The notes below the pieces were generated by a model that searched no databases, had not been told where the DNA came from, and worked only from the letters and a program-made list of their open reading frames with translations. From contig JBJXHB010000434.1 in assembly GCA_046160725.1 (NCBI GenBank), positions 1-58,989 on the forward strand: 58,989 bases of DNA, in the 5' to 3' direction. The stretch is from JBJXHB01 sp046160725. Its GTDB lineage: Bacteria > Pseudomonadota > Gammaproteobacteria > Burkholderiales > Burkholderiaceae_C. How positions within the stretch are numbered: the first letter of the stretch is position 1; each line of letters opens with the position of its first letter. Shown here one piece after another: positions 15,831-23,721 of the stretch. The translations under genes were made by a program, and so were the position numbers.

Positions 15831-17780
15831 ATGTGCGGCATCGCCGGGCTGTTTGCATTTCCGACCGGGCGCGTCCCCCAACGGGCCGAGCTGCTCGACA
15901 TGATCGGCGCACTCTCACATCGCGGCCCGGACGGCAGCAGTGTCTTCATCGAAGACCAGGTCGGCCTTGCCCATGCGCGCCTGTCCATCATCGATCTCGA
16001 GGGCGGTTGGCAGCCTATTGCCAATGAGGACGACAGCATCCGGGTGATCTCGAACGGCGAGATCTTCAACTTCATCGAGTTGCGCGCCGGGCTCGAGCGC
16101 CGAGGGCACCGGTTCCGCACGCAGTCGGACACTGAGGTCATCCTTCATCTGTACGAGGACCTGGGCGACCAGTTCGTCGAGGCGTTGAACGGCCAGTTCG
16201 CGATCGCCCTCTGGGACAGACCACGCCAGCGGCTGGTCCTGGCGCGCGATCGGACCGGCATCCGGCCGCTGTTCTACAGCCATGTCGGCGGTCGGCTGGC
16301 CTTCGCATCGGAAATCAAGGCGCTGTTTCAGCTGCCCGAGGTGCCCCGGCGCCTGGACGCCGACGGTCTGGCCTCGGTTTTCCACTTCTGGTCCGTGCTG
16401 CCGCCTGGCAGTGTGTTTGAGCAGGTTCACAACTTGCCGCCCGGTCATTTGATGGTCGTCACCCCGGAGGGCATGACCACCCGCCGGTACTGGGACTGGA
16501 CCTTTGGCGATGCCATCCCGGCCGGCCGCAGCGAGGCCGACTGCGCCGATGAACTGCGCGACTTGCTGATCGACGCCGTACGGCTGCAGCTGCGTGCGGA
16601 CGTGCCGGTTGGCGCATACCTCAGTGGCGGCCTGGACTCCGCGGTCATCACGGCCATCATCCGCCACCATACGGCGACGCCGCTGAAGACGTTCTCGCTG
16701 ACCTTCGAGGACCACGCCTTCGACGAGAGCCCGCATCAACGCGAGATGGCTCGCTTTCTGGGCACCGAGCACGCGCCTGTGGCCTGCCGCCACGGTGACA
16801 TCGCGGCGGCATTTGCCCGGACGGTCTGGCATGCGGAGTCCCCGCTCGTGCGCACGGCGCCGGCGCCGATGATGCTGCTGGCGGACCATGTGCGAGCCGC
16901 CGGCTACCGGGTGGTGCTGACGGGCGAAGGCGCAGACGAGGTCTTCGCTGGCTACGACCTGTTCAAGGAGGCCCGGATCAGGCGTTTCATGAGCCGGCAG
17001 CCGGCGTCCCGCTGGCGCTGGCGGCTGCTGGAGCGGCTGTATCCCTACTTGGATACCTCCCCTGGCGCCGGCGGTGCCTTCACGCGCCGCTTTTACAGTG
17101 ACGGCCTGGACCAGGCGGGTGAGCCCTGGTTTGCGCATATCCCGCGCATGGCCAGTACGCGCCGGGCGTTGCAGTACCTGCGGCCGGACTGGCATGCCAA
17201 GGCGGTCGCCTGGAATGCCCATGCCGCGCTCAGCGCCAGGCTACCCGATGACATGGCGGGCTGGTCGCCGCAAGGGCGCGACCAGTATGTGGAGGCCCAC
17301 ACCTTGATGTCGGGCTACCTGCTTTCGGCGCAGGGCGACCGGATGGCCATGGCCGCTTCCATCGAGGCGCGGTTCCCGTTCCTGGATCACCGTGTGATCG
17401 AGTTCGCGAATCGCCTGCCGCCGTCGTTCAAGCTGCGCGGGCTGGTCGAGAAACACATCCTGAAGCAAGCCATGGCCGACGAGCTGCCGGCCGCTGTTCT
17501 TCAGCGCCCGAAGCAGCCCTATCGCGCACCGGACAGTGCCAGCTTCTTCGACGATGGGCAGCCGCTGGAACCGGTGGCGGAACTGCTCAGCCCGCGCCGC
17601 CTGAACGATGCCGGCCTGTTCGACTCAGTGGCGGTCGGCAAGCTGGTCGACAAGTGCCGGGCAGGGCGGGCCACAGGCTTTGCGGACAACATGGCGTTCG
17701 TCGGCATCCTGTCCACGATGCTGCTGCACGAGCAGTTCATCGCGCCACCGGCGGGGCCGCGCGCGCCGGCGCCGGCCTGA
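15831..17780 (+). CDS. asnB: Asparagine synthase-type glutamine amidotransferase
   Basis: A 649-residue class II amidotransferase. Met1 is followed by the nucleophile Cys2 (MCGIAGLF), and the glutaminase domain carries the usual ARLSIIDL, NGEIFNF and SDTEV motifs. The synthetase domain has the PP-loop YLSGGLDSA (~263) and GEGADEVFAGY. Both half-sites look complete, so it can hydrolyse glutamine and transfer ammonia to an AMP-activated carboxylate. In glycan loci such AsnB homologues amidate uronic acids or other carboxyls rather than make asparagine; the context (deacetylase, GNAT, acyl ligase, ACP) favours this. It sits 4 bp after the GNAT gene and 4 bp before the ligase gene. The symbol reflects the family, not a proven asparagine role. 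Confidence 0.9.
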   Translation: MCGIAGLFAFPTGRVPQRAELLDMIGALSHRGPDGSSVFIEDQVGLAHARLSIIDLEGGWQPIANEDDSIRVISNGEIFNFIELRAGLERRGHRFRTQSDTEVILHLYEDLGDQFVEALNGQFAIALWDRPRQRLVLARDRTGIRPLFYSHVGGRLAFASEIKALFQLPEVPRRLDADGLASVFHFWSVLPPGSVFEQVHNLPPGHLMVVTPEGMTTRRYWDWTFGDAIPAGRSEADCADELRDLLIDAVRLQLRADVPVGAYLSGGLDSAVITAIIRHHTATPLKTFSLTFEDHAFDESPHQREMARFLGTEHAPVACRHGDIAAAFARTVWHAESPLVRTAPAPMMLLADHVRAAGYRVVLTGEGADEVFAGYDLFKEARIRRFMSRQPASRWRWRLLERLYPYLDTSPGAGGAFTRRFYSDGLDQAGEPWFAHIPRMASTRRALQYLRPDWHAKAVAWNAHAALSARLPDDMAGWSPQGRDQYVEAHTLMSGYLLSAQGDRMAMAASIEARFPFLDHRVIEFANRLPPSFKLRGLVEKHILKQAMADELPAAVLQRPKQPYRAPDSASFFDDGQPLEPVAELLSPRRLNDAGLFDSVAVGKLVDKCRAGRATGFADNMAFVGILSTMLLHEQFIAPPAGPRAPAPA

Positions 17781-17784
17781 AGCC

Positions 17785-19404
17785 ATGCTGCTGCACGCGG
17801 CTTTTCGCGAGCAGTGCCGCATCCGGCCTGACCGGACTGCGATCGTGGCCGGCGCCCAGGACATCACCTACGCTGGGCTCGCGCGACGCGTGGCGTCCTT
17901 TGAGAGGCTGTTGCAGGCCTATGGCGTGCGCCAGGGTGATCGGGTGGTGGTCTACCTCGACAGCAGCATCGAGTTTGCGGTGGCGGTCCATGCGGTCCTG
18001 GGCATCGGCGCCGTCTTCGTGCCGGTCTCGCCGCTCACCCGGTCTGAGAAGCTGGCCTACATGCTGGACGACCTGCGGGCGGTAGCCCTGGTCACCGACA
18101 CCGGTCTGGCCGCGCAATGGAGCGGTCCCCGGCGGCGCTGCGCATCCGTCCGGGTCTGCGTGGTCTGCGGTGCCGGTACGCCGCCGGATACCGTGCCATG
18201 GCCGGCCGATGAGGCCGACACCAGCCTGGTCGACAGCCCGGCCGACCGATCGGTCGACCCATCGGTCGACCCATCGGCCGACCCAACAGCCCACCCATTG
18301 GCCGCGGTGCCGGACACCGCGCTCGCCGCGGTTATCTACACCTCGGGCACGACCGGTGTTCCCAAGGGTGTGATGCTCAGCCACCGCAACATGTGTGCGG
18401 CCTGGCGTTCGGTTCAGTCCTACCTTCAGCTGCGGGATGACGATGTCATCGGACTGGCGCTGTCGCCGGCGTTCAGCTATGGCCTGTACCACCTGCTGAT
18501 GGGGCTGGGCATCGGTGCGACGTTGGTGTTGGAGCGGTCAGCGGCGTTTCCGGCGCGGCTGGTGGAGCGGCTGGCGCAGCTGCGTGTCACCGTCTTTCCG
18601 GGTGTGCCGACGCTGTTCTCTGCCATCCTGGGGCTGGGGCATCTGGCGCGGCTGGACCTCTCGTCCATCCGGCTGCTGACCAATGCGGCGGCGGCCCTGT
18701 CCGAGCACCACATCCGGCAGCTGCAGAAGGTTTTTCCGCAGGCCGTGCTCATGTCCATGTACGGCATGACCGAGTGCAAGCGCATCAGCTATCTGCCGCC
18801 CGAGCAGCTGGCGCTGCGGCCGACCAGCGTCGGCCGTGGCATGCCCGGGCAGGACCATTGGCTGGTCGACACCCAGGGGCGGCGCTTGCCGCCAGGCGCT
18901 ACCGGTGAACTGGTGGTCCACGGCGACCATGTCATGCAGGGCTATTGGGACAAGCCGGCCGAGACCGCCGCGCGGCTGCGCGCCGGACCCGCCGGGACCG
19001 AGCTGCATACGGGAGACATCTTCCGGACCGATGCCGAGGGATGGCTCTACTTCGTCGCCCGCAGCGACGACATCATCAAGAGCCGGGGCGAGAAGGTCGC
19101 TCCGCGCGAGGTGGAGAACGTGATCTACGGCATTGACGGCGTTCTCGACTGCGCCGTCATGGGTGTGCCGGACGACGCCCTGGGCCAGGCGGTGGTGGCT
19201 GTGGTTGCACTGCGACCGCAGGTTCAGCTGACAGAGCGTGACGTCATCCGCCATTGCCTGCAACATCTGGAGAGCTACATGGCGCCGAAGCGAGTGCTGT
19301 TCCGCGACAATCTGCCGCGCACCGACTCCGGCAAGATCCGCAAGGTCGATCTGCGGCACCTGTTCATGGTCCCCGCCGATGGCGGTCCGGCCGCAGCGGC
19401 GTGA
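17785..19404 (+). CDS. AMP-forming acyl-CoA/acyl-ACP ligase, glycan-locus type
   Basis: A 539-residue ANL-superfamily enzyme from ATG 17785, 4 bp after the amidotransferase stop. The P-loop-like A3 motif YTSGTTGVPKG lies at ~184, A5 at MYGMTECK, A7/A8 as TGDIFRTD and RSDDIIKSRGEKVAPREVE, and A10 as TDSGKIRK (invariant Lys). It activates a carboxylic acid to an acyl-AMP and passes it to CoA or, more likely, to the ACP encoded 29 bp downstream. Around residues 154-173, five near-identical four-residue units (DPSV/DPSA type) encode a Pro/Asp-rich linker that normal ligases lack. The best match in my recall is the acyl-ligase family attached to exosortase-A loci; that needs a profile search. Confidence 0.88.
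   Translation: MLLHAAFREQCRIRPDRTAIVAGAQDITYAGLARRVASFERLLQAYGVRQGDRVVVYLDSSIEFAVAVHAVLGIGAVFVPVSPLTRSEKLAYMLDDLRAVALVTDTGLAAQWSGPRRRCASVRVCVVCGAGTPPDTVPWPADEADTSLVDSPADRSVDPSVDPSADPTAHPLAAVPDTALAAVIYTSGTTGVPKGVMLSHRNMCAAWRSVQSYLQLRDDDVIGLALSPAFSYGLYHLLMGLGIGATLVLERSAAFPARLVERLAQLRVTVFPGVPTLFSAILGLGHLARLDLSSIRLLTNAAAALSEHHIRQLQKVFPQAVLMSMYGMTECKRISYLPPEQLALRPTSVGRGMPGQDHWLVDTQGRRLPPGATGELVVHGDHVMQGYWDKPAETAARLRAGPAGTELHTGDIFRTDAEGWLYFVARSDDIIKSRGEKVAPREVENVIYGIDGVLDCAVMGVPDDALGQAVVAVVALRPQVQLTERDVIRHCLQHLESYMAPKRVLFRDNLPRTDSGKIRKVDLRHLFMVPADGGPAAAA
18244..18303 (+). repeat. Five-unit 12-bp in-frame tandem repeat
   Basis: Units gaccgatcggtc, gacccatcggtc, gacccatcggcc, gacccaacagcc and cacccattggcc follow one another without gaps inside the acyl ligase gene and decay towards the 3' end. 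Because the unit length is a multiple of three, gain or loss of units would lengthen or shorten the Asp-Pro-Ser-Val linker without a frameshift. Confidence 0.85.
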
Positions 19405-19433
19405 CAGCAAACCGAGACTCGCACCCAACCGAC

Positions 19434-19703
19434 ATGAACAACCTGAAGGCCGAGCTGCGGCAGTTCATCATGGACAACTTCATCATGGGGGCCGCTGTCG
19501 CGCCGCTGGGCGATGCCGATTCCTTCATGGAGCGGCAGATCCTGGACTCGACCGGTGTGCTGGAGGTGGTCACGCACCTGGAGTCCCGGTATGCCATCAC
19601 CATCGACGATGAGGAGATGGTGCCGGAAAACCTGGACTCCCTGGACCTGCTGGCGGCTTTCGTTCTGCGCAAGCAGGGTGGATCGACATCCCCGACGCAT
19701 TGA
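19434..19703 (+). CDS. Acyl carrier protein
   Basis: An 89-residue acidic protein with the four-helix ACP pattern. The phosphopantetheine site is Ser39 in ILDSTGV, where the family more often has DSL. The recognition helix EVVTHLESRYAI and the closing DSLDLLAAFVLRKQ helix are present. It carries an acyl group as a thioester on phosphopantetheine. It is encoded between an AMP-forming ligase and an NAD synthase-like enzyme, so it is probably a dedicated carrier for that pathway rather than the fatty-acid-synthesis ACP (inference). Starts further upstream in frame would run into the ligase gene; MNNLKAELRQF is the natural start. Confidence 0.88.
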   Translation: MNNLKAELRQFIMDNFIMGAAVAPLGDADSFMERQILDSTGVLEVVTHLESRYAITIDDEEMVPENLDSLDLLAAFVLRKQGGSTSPTH

Positions 19704-19716
19704 GCAGGTGGCTGGG

Positions 19717-20706
19717 ATGACGGAGACCCCACCGCGGCTGCTGCTGCCGCACCTGGACCTTGCGGCGGAGGTGCGCCGGATCTCTCAGTGGATGCTGGAC
19801 GCCGTCGTCAATCGGCTGCATCGGCGCGGTTGCGTCGTGGCCATCTCGGGTGGCATCGACAGCTCGGTCTGTGCCGCACTGGCGGTGCAGGCCTTTGGTC
19901 CCGGCAAGGTGTTCGGCATCCTGATGCCTGAGCAGGACTCCAGCCCCGACAGCCTGGCGCGTGGGCAGCAGCTGGCCCGCCACCTGGGCATCGCCTTCGA
20001 GGTGCACAACCTGACGCCCGCGCTGACGGCGCTGGGCTGCTACGCCGTGCGGGACGAGGCCATCCGGCGCGTGTTTCCCGGCTACGGCGGCGGCTGGAAG
20101 AGCAAGATCGTGATTGCCGGCGGGACCGAGCGAGGCATCAATTTCTTCAAGCTGGTCGTGCAGGAGCCGGGCGGGGCACTGCACGACAAACGCCTGCCGG
20201 TGCGCGACTACCTGCAGATCGTCGCCGCAACGAACTTCAAGCAGCGGTTGCGCAAGACCTACGACTACTTTCACGCCGACCGACTGAACTATGCGGTGGT
20301 CGGTACGCCGAACAGACTCGAGTACGACCAGGGCTTCTTCGTCAAGAACGGCGACGGCACTTCCGACCTCAAGCCGATTGCGCACCTGTACAAGACCCAG
20401 GTCTACCGCATGGCGCGGCATCTGGCCTTGCCGCCGGATATCTGCAGTGCCACGCCGACCACTGACACCTACACGCTGGAGCAAGGACAGGACGAGTTCT
20501 ACTTTGCGCTGCCGTACGCACAGATGGACCTGGCGTTGTGGGCACATGATGCGGGCTGTTCGGCGGTCGACCTGGCGGCGGCGCTGGACATCACCGAGGC
20601 CCAGGCGGCCCTGGTCTACCGGGACATCCAGGCCAAGCGCAAGGCGGCACGTTACCTGCATGCCAGGCCCTTGCTGCTGGACCGTCTTGACGCCGGGTTG
20701 GCCTGA
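19717..20706 (+). CDS. nadE: NH3-dependent NAD(+) synthase family protein
   Basis: A 329-residue N-type ATP pyrophosphatase from ATG 19717 with an AGGTGG-like ribosome site upstream. The PP-loop ISGGIDSS is at 43-50, followed by GILMPEQDSS. Family motifs are AATNFKQRLRK, YAVVGTPNRLEYDQGFF, GDGTSDLKPIAHLYKTQVY, TTDTYTLEQGQDEFYFALPY and a Lys-rich C terminus. There is no nitrilase/glutaminase domain, so free or channelled ammonia is the nitrogen source. Known members amidate nicotinic acid adenine dinucleotide. Here it closes an operon with an amidotransferase, acyl ligase and ACP, so it may be a second, pathway-dedicated copy or may adenylate and amidate another carboxylate. The fold is certain; NAD synthesis as its job is less so. 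Confidence 0.85.
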   Translation: MTETPPRLLLPHLDLAAEVRRISQWMLDAVVNRLHRRGCVVAISGGIDSSVCAALAVQAFGPGKVFGILMPEQDSSPDSLARGQQLARHLGIAFEVHNLTPALTALGCYAVRDEAIRRVFPGYGGGWKSKIVIAGGTERGINFFKLVVQEPGGALHDKRLPVRDYLQIVAATNFKQRLRKTYDYFHADRLNYAVVGTPNRLEYDQGFFVKNGDGTSDLKPIAHLYKTQVYRMARHLALPPDICSATPTTDTYTLEQGQDEFYFALPYAQMDLALWAHDAGCSAVDLAAALDITEAQAALVYRDIQAKRKAARYLHARPLLLDRLDAGLA

Positions 20707-20852
20707 CCCAGGTCGGGTCAGGTCGGTGACTGCACCGGACGCAACCGGCAGGGCCGGACCACACATGAACATCCACTGCGCGGTGTTCTACCGCTGCAAC
20801 GGCGCTGGTTTCAGCCGGCACGGCAAGCTGGCCCTGGTCGCGCGGCGTTGAC

Positions 20853-21314
20853 ATGCAGGCTCTGGCAGCCGTGGTGGCGAGCGCTTTGGTGGTGGTCGGT
20901 TGCGTTGCCGCCGGGTCGGCGCTGCTCACGCCGCCGCCGGTGGACTCGGCCGCGCCTCGCGTGGCGGTAGACGACCTGCGGCCACGTCAGCACAAGTGGG
21001 TGCCGCATCCGGTGCAGCGCCCGGGCGCGGATCCGGTCGACCTCCTGCTCATCCGTGGGGACGACCAACGCATCCTGGCCTTTCAGGTGCCCGTGCGCAA
21101 CGGGCAGCGTCTGCTGCCCGGCGCCAGCCTGTCGGCTGTGGCTGCCCCTTGCGAGCGGGTGCAGGTCGGTGTCGACGAGCAGCGTATCCGTTGCGTTCGC
21201 AGCACCGGCGCTGACAGCATCTGGCGGCTGGACGGCACGCCGGCCGAGGCGACGGCCACGCGCCTGGTGCGCCTGACCGGCCACGAGGAAGACGGGTCCT
21301 TCCTCCTGTACTGA
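20853..21314 (+). CDS. Small N-terminally anchored hypothetical protein
   Basis: A 153-residue protein I do not recognise. Residues ~3-25 are a hydrophobic helix (LAAVVASALVVVGCVAAGSA), either an uncleaved membrane anchor or a signal peptide; the Cys at 17 lies in VVGC and could serve as a weak lipobox. The rest is a soluble beta-rich domain of about 120 residues with two Cys (CERV and CVRS regions, ~20 residues apart) that could form a disulfide in the periplasm. It starts 146 bp after the NAD synthase-like gene and ends 37 bp before the convergent tRNA-Ser. It may be an unrelated single gene rather than part of the glycan operon. Coding status rests on length, start and signal-like N terminus. 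Confidence 0.6.
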   Translation: MQALAAVVASALVVVGCVAAGSALLTPPPVDSAAPRVAVDDLRPRQHKWVPHPVQRPGADPVDLLLIRGDDQRILAFQVPVRNGQRLLPGASLSAVAAPCERVQVGVDEQRIRCVRSTGADSIWRLDGTPAEATATRLVRLTGHEEDGSFLLY

Positions 21315-21351
21315 TCGTGCGGAGCACGCCCTGGCAAAGGGCCGCGAACAC

Positions 21352-21441
21352 TGGCGGAGGCAGTAGGATTCGAACCCACGATGCCCTTGCGGGCATGCCT
21401 GATTTCAAGTCAGGTGCAATCGACCACTCTGCCATGCCTCC
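21352..21441 (-). tRNA. tRNA-Ser (anticodon UGA)
   Basis: Read on the minus strand it opens GGAGGCATGGCAGAG and has the acceptor pair GGAGGCA/TGCCTCC, an anticodon stem CCTGA/TCAGG with loop CTTGAAA (anticodon TGA), and the long class II variable arm expected for serine. The T-arm TTCGAAT, discriminator G and an encoded CCA (21352-21354) follow. It decodes UCA and, by wobble, other UCN codons. All stems pair, with one G-U in the T-stem. It lies between the small hypothetical gene and apaH with its own transcription presumably from the minus strand. Confidence 0.97.
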
Positions 21442-21515
21442 GTCGGGGCGGCATTGTCGGCCAAGTTCGCGTTCGCGAATGGGCACTGCAGGCCCATCCA
21501 GCGCGCGGACAAGAT

Positions 21516-22337
21516 CTAAGCCGGCGCCGATGCCGGCGCGCAGGACACCTGGGTGATCTCGCGCCGGCCGCCGTCCACGCGCACCGCTGTGAGGGCGCCG
21601 CCCCAGACACATCCCGTATCCAGCGACAGAAGGTTCGGCCGGTCGATCAGGCCCAGCGTGGACCAATGGCCGAAGGCGACGGGTTGATCTCGCGTGGCCC
21701 GGCCCGGATGCTCGAACCACGGCATGAACCCGCGCGGTGCGGCGGCCGCACCCTCCTTAGTGTCGAGTTCCAGCGTGCCTTCGGCATCGCAGAAGCGCAT
21801 GCGCGTCAGGGCATTGACGATGAAGCGCAGCCGCGCGTGGCCCTCCAGGGCGTCGTCCCAGCGCGCGGGCTGGTCGCCGTACATCTCCTTGAGAAAGTCG
21901 TCCAGGTCGGGCCCTCGCAGCATGGCCTCCACCTCCGTCGCTCGGGCCAGGGTCTGGCCCGCGTCCCAGCCCGGTGGCACGCCGGCATGCACCAGCAGCC
22001 AGCCTTCGGCCATGGCGGCCATGCGGCGGTGGCGCAACCAATCCAGCCAATGCTCACGGTCCGGGGCGGCGAGGATCTCGCCGGTGGTATCGCGCCGATG
22101 CGGCTTGCGCACACCGGCGGCCACCGCCAACAGGCTGAGGTCGTGATTGCCGAGCAGGCACTGGGCCGCGTCGCCGAGGTCGGACAGGCGGCGCAGCGTC
22201 TGCAACGAGTGCGGCCCGCGGTTGATCAGGTCGCCCAGCAGATGCAACTGGTCGCGCGACGGCGAGAAGCCGATCTCGGCCAGCAGCCGGTCCAGCGCAT
22301 CGCAGCAACCTTGCAGGTCACCCACCAGATAGTCCAT
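21516..22337 (-). CDS. apaH: Symmetrical diadenosine tetraphosphatase ApaH
   Basis: A 273-residue calcineurin-like phosphoesterase from ATG 22337. Metal-binding blocks appear in the family order: VGDLQGC at the N terminus (the GDxxG strand with Gln in place of the usual His), LHLLGDLINRGPHSL, CLLGNHD, and later VHAGVPPGWD and VAFGHWSTLG, with a terminal SLDTGCVWGG. It hydrolyses Ap4A to two ADP and can also act on NpnN caps of RNA. Length matches the family (about 270-280). The frame stays open far upstream, but that region is antisense to the CNNM/CorC gene. It is transcribed away from that gene with 76 bp between the two chosen starts. Confidence 0.95.
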   Translation of the reverse strand: MDYLVGDLQGCCDALDRLLAEIGFSPSRDQLHLLGDLINRGPHSLQTLRRLSDLGDAAQCLLGNHDLSLLAVAAGVRKPHRRDTTGEILAAPDREHWLDWLRHRRMAAMAEGWLLVHAGVPPGWDAGQTLARATEVEAMLRGPDLDDFLKEMYGDQPARWDDALEGHARLRFIVNALTRMRFCDAEGTLELDTKEGAAAAPRGFMPWFEHPGRATRDQPVAFGHWSTLGLIDRPNLLSLDTGCVWGGALTAVRVDGGRREITQVSCAPASAPA

Positions 22338-22413
22338 GAGGTCGATTCTGCTACGCTGCTTTCCATCGTCGGCGCAAGCCGGGGTGATGGGTGCCGGCGG
22401 ATGGCACCGGCGC

Positions 22414-23721
22414 ATGGACGTTGCACTGCTGACTCTCCTGATCCTGCTGAATGGCATCTTCGCCATGTCGGAGATGGCGCTCACCGCGGCCCGCAAAGCC
22501 AGGCTGGCGGTGATGCAGGAGAGCGGCGACGCGTTGGCCGCGGCTGCGCTTGACCTGCACGAGCACCCGACCAAGTACCTGTCCACGGTGCAGATCGGCA
22601 TCACCTCCATCGGCGTGCTCAATGGCATCGTCGGCGAGGCGGCCTTCGCCGCGCCGCTGGCGCATTGGATGCAGTCCATGGTCACGATCACCGAGCGTGC
22701 CGCCGCGATCACGGCGACGGCGCTGGTGGTGGTGTGCATCACCTTCCTGACCATCATCTTCGGCGAGCTGGTGCCCAAGCGTATCGGCCAGATGTTTCCG
22801 GAGACCGTGGCGCGCCTGGTGGCCCGGCCGATGGAGTGGCTGTCCAGCGCGACGCGGCCGTTCGTGTGGCTGCTGTCGGCCAGTACCGAGGCGGTGCTGC
22901 GGATGTTCGGCCTGCGCCACGGTCCCAGCCGCAGCGTCACCGAGGAAGAGATCGCCGCCAGCCTGGAGGAGGGCGTGGACGCGGGCGTGATCGAGGAACA
23001 GGAGCACCAGATGGTGCGCAATGTGTTCCGGCTCGACGAGCGCCAGGTCGGGTCGATGATGATCACGCGCTCGGGCATCGTCTGGCTGGACCTGGATGCA
23101 TCCCTGGCGCAGCTGATGGATGTGCTGGGCCATGAGCAGCACGCGCGCTACCCAGTGTGCCGCGGCGGCCTGGACGACGTGGTCGGCGTGGTCGAGGCCC
23201 GCCATCTGCTGCGGCCGCTGGCCGAAGGGCGGCCGGTGGCGCTGGACGAGCTGATGCGCCCGGCGGTCTTCGTGCCCGAGACGCTGACCGGCATGGAGTT
23301 GATCGAACACTTTCGCGCATCCGAGACCGAGCTGGTGTTCGTGGTCGATGAGTACGGCTCGGTTCAGGGCGTGATCACCCTGCGCGACCTGATGGAGGCC
23401 ATCGCCGGCGAGTTCCACAGCGCGGAGCCCGGCGATGCCTGGGCGGTGCAGCGGGCGGACGGATCCTGGCTGGTTGACGGCCTGATGCCGGCGACTGAGC
23501 TGAAGGACCGGCTGGAGATCGACGAGCTGCCGCAGGAGGACCGCGGCCGCTACAACACGCTGGCCGGCATGGTGATGCTGCTGCTGGGCCGGCTGCCACA
23601 CACCGCCGATGTGGTCGAATGGCAGGATTGGCGATTCGAGGTGGTCGACCTCGATGGCAAGCGCGTGGACAAGGTGCTGGCCAGCCGCATCCCTTTTGAC
23701 ATCGAGGAAACCGCTTCGTGA
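22414..23721 (+). CDS. CNNM/CorC (HlyC) family membrane transporter
   Basis: A 435-residue protein. The chosen start MDVALLTLLILLNGIFAMSEMAL gives the usual first helix; an in-frame ATG at 22336 would place the start opposite the apaH start and adds only non-family residues. Residues ~1-190 are the CNNM transmembrane domain (about four helices, FGELVPKRIGQMFPE). A pair of CBS domains (~200-330) follows, with ITRSGIVWLDLDA, HARYPVCRG and VFVVDEYGSVQGVITLRDLMEA. The C terminus (~345-430) is the CorC_HlyC domain ending FEVVDLDGKRVDKVL. The family handles Mg2+ or Na+/Mg2+ exchange and is often mis-named hemolysin. The stop overlaps the next gene's GTG (GTGA), so the two are coupled. Confidence 0.93.
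   Translation: MDVALLTLLILLNGIFAMSEMALTAARKARLAVMQESGDALAAAALDLHEHPTKYLSTVQIGITSIGVLNGIVGEAAFAAPLAHWMQSMVTITERAAAITATALVVVCITFLTIIFGELVPKRIGQMFPETVARLVARPMEWLSSATRPFVWLLSASTEAVLRMFGLRHGPSRSVTEEEIAASLEEGVDAGVIEEQEHQMVRNVFRLDERQVGSMMITRSGIVWLDLDASLAQLMDVLGHEQHARYPVCRGGLDDVVGVVEARHLLRPLAEGRPVALDELMRPAVFVPETLTGMELIEHFRASETELVFVVDEYGSVQGVITLRDLMEAIAGEFHSAEPGDAWAVQRADGSWLVDGLMPATELKDRLEIDELPQEDRGRYNTLAGMVMLLLGRLPHTADVVEWQDWRFEVVDLDGKRVDKVLASRIPFDIEETAS

Noticed and set aside
18244..18255. GACCGATCGGTC palindrome resembling the paaA operator core
   Set aside because: It is the first unit of an in-frame tandem repeat inside the acyl ligase gene, with no promoter nearby.
20765..20851. 28-residue mini-frame between the NAD synthase-like gene and the anchored protein gene
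   Set aside because: No ribosome site, no conserved features and too short to separate from chance.
21318..21351. Short hairpins between the small anchored-protein gene and tRNA-Ser as terminators
   Set aside because: Stems of only five base pairs and no T-run on either strand; not strong enough to list.
22336..22413. Earlier ATG for the CNNM/CorC gene overlapping the apaH start
   Set aside because: The extra residues do not look like the family N terminus; the membrane helix begins right at the ATG at 22414.
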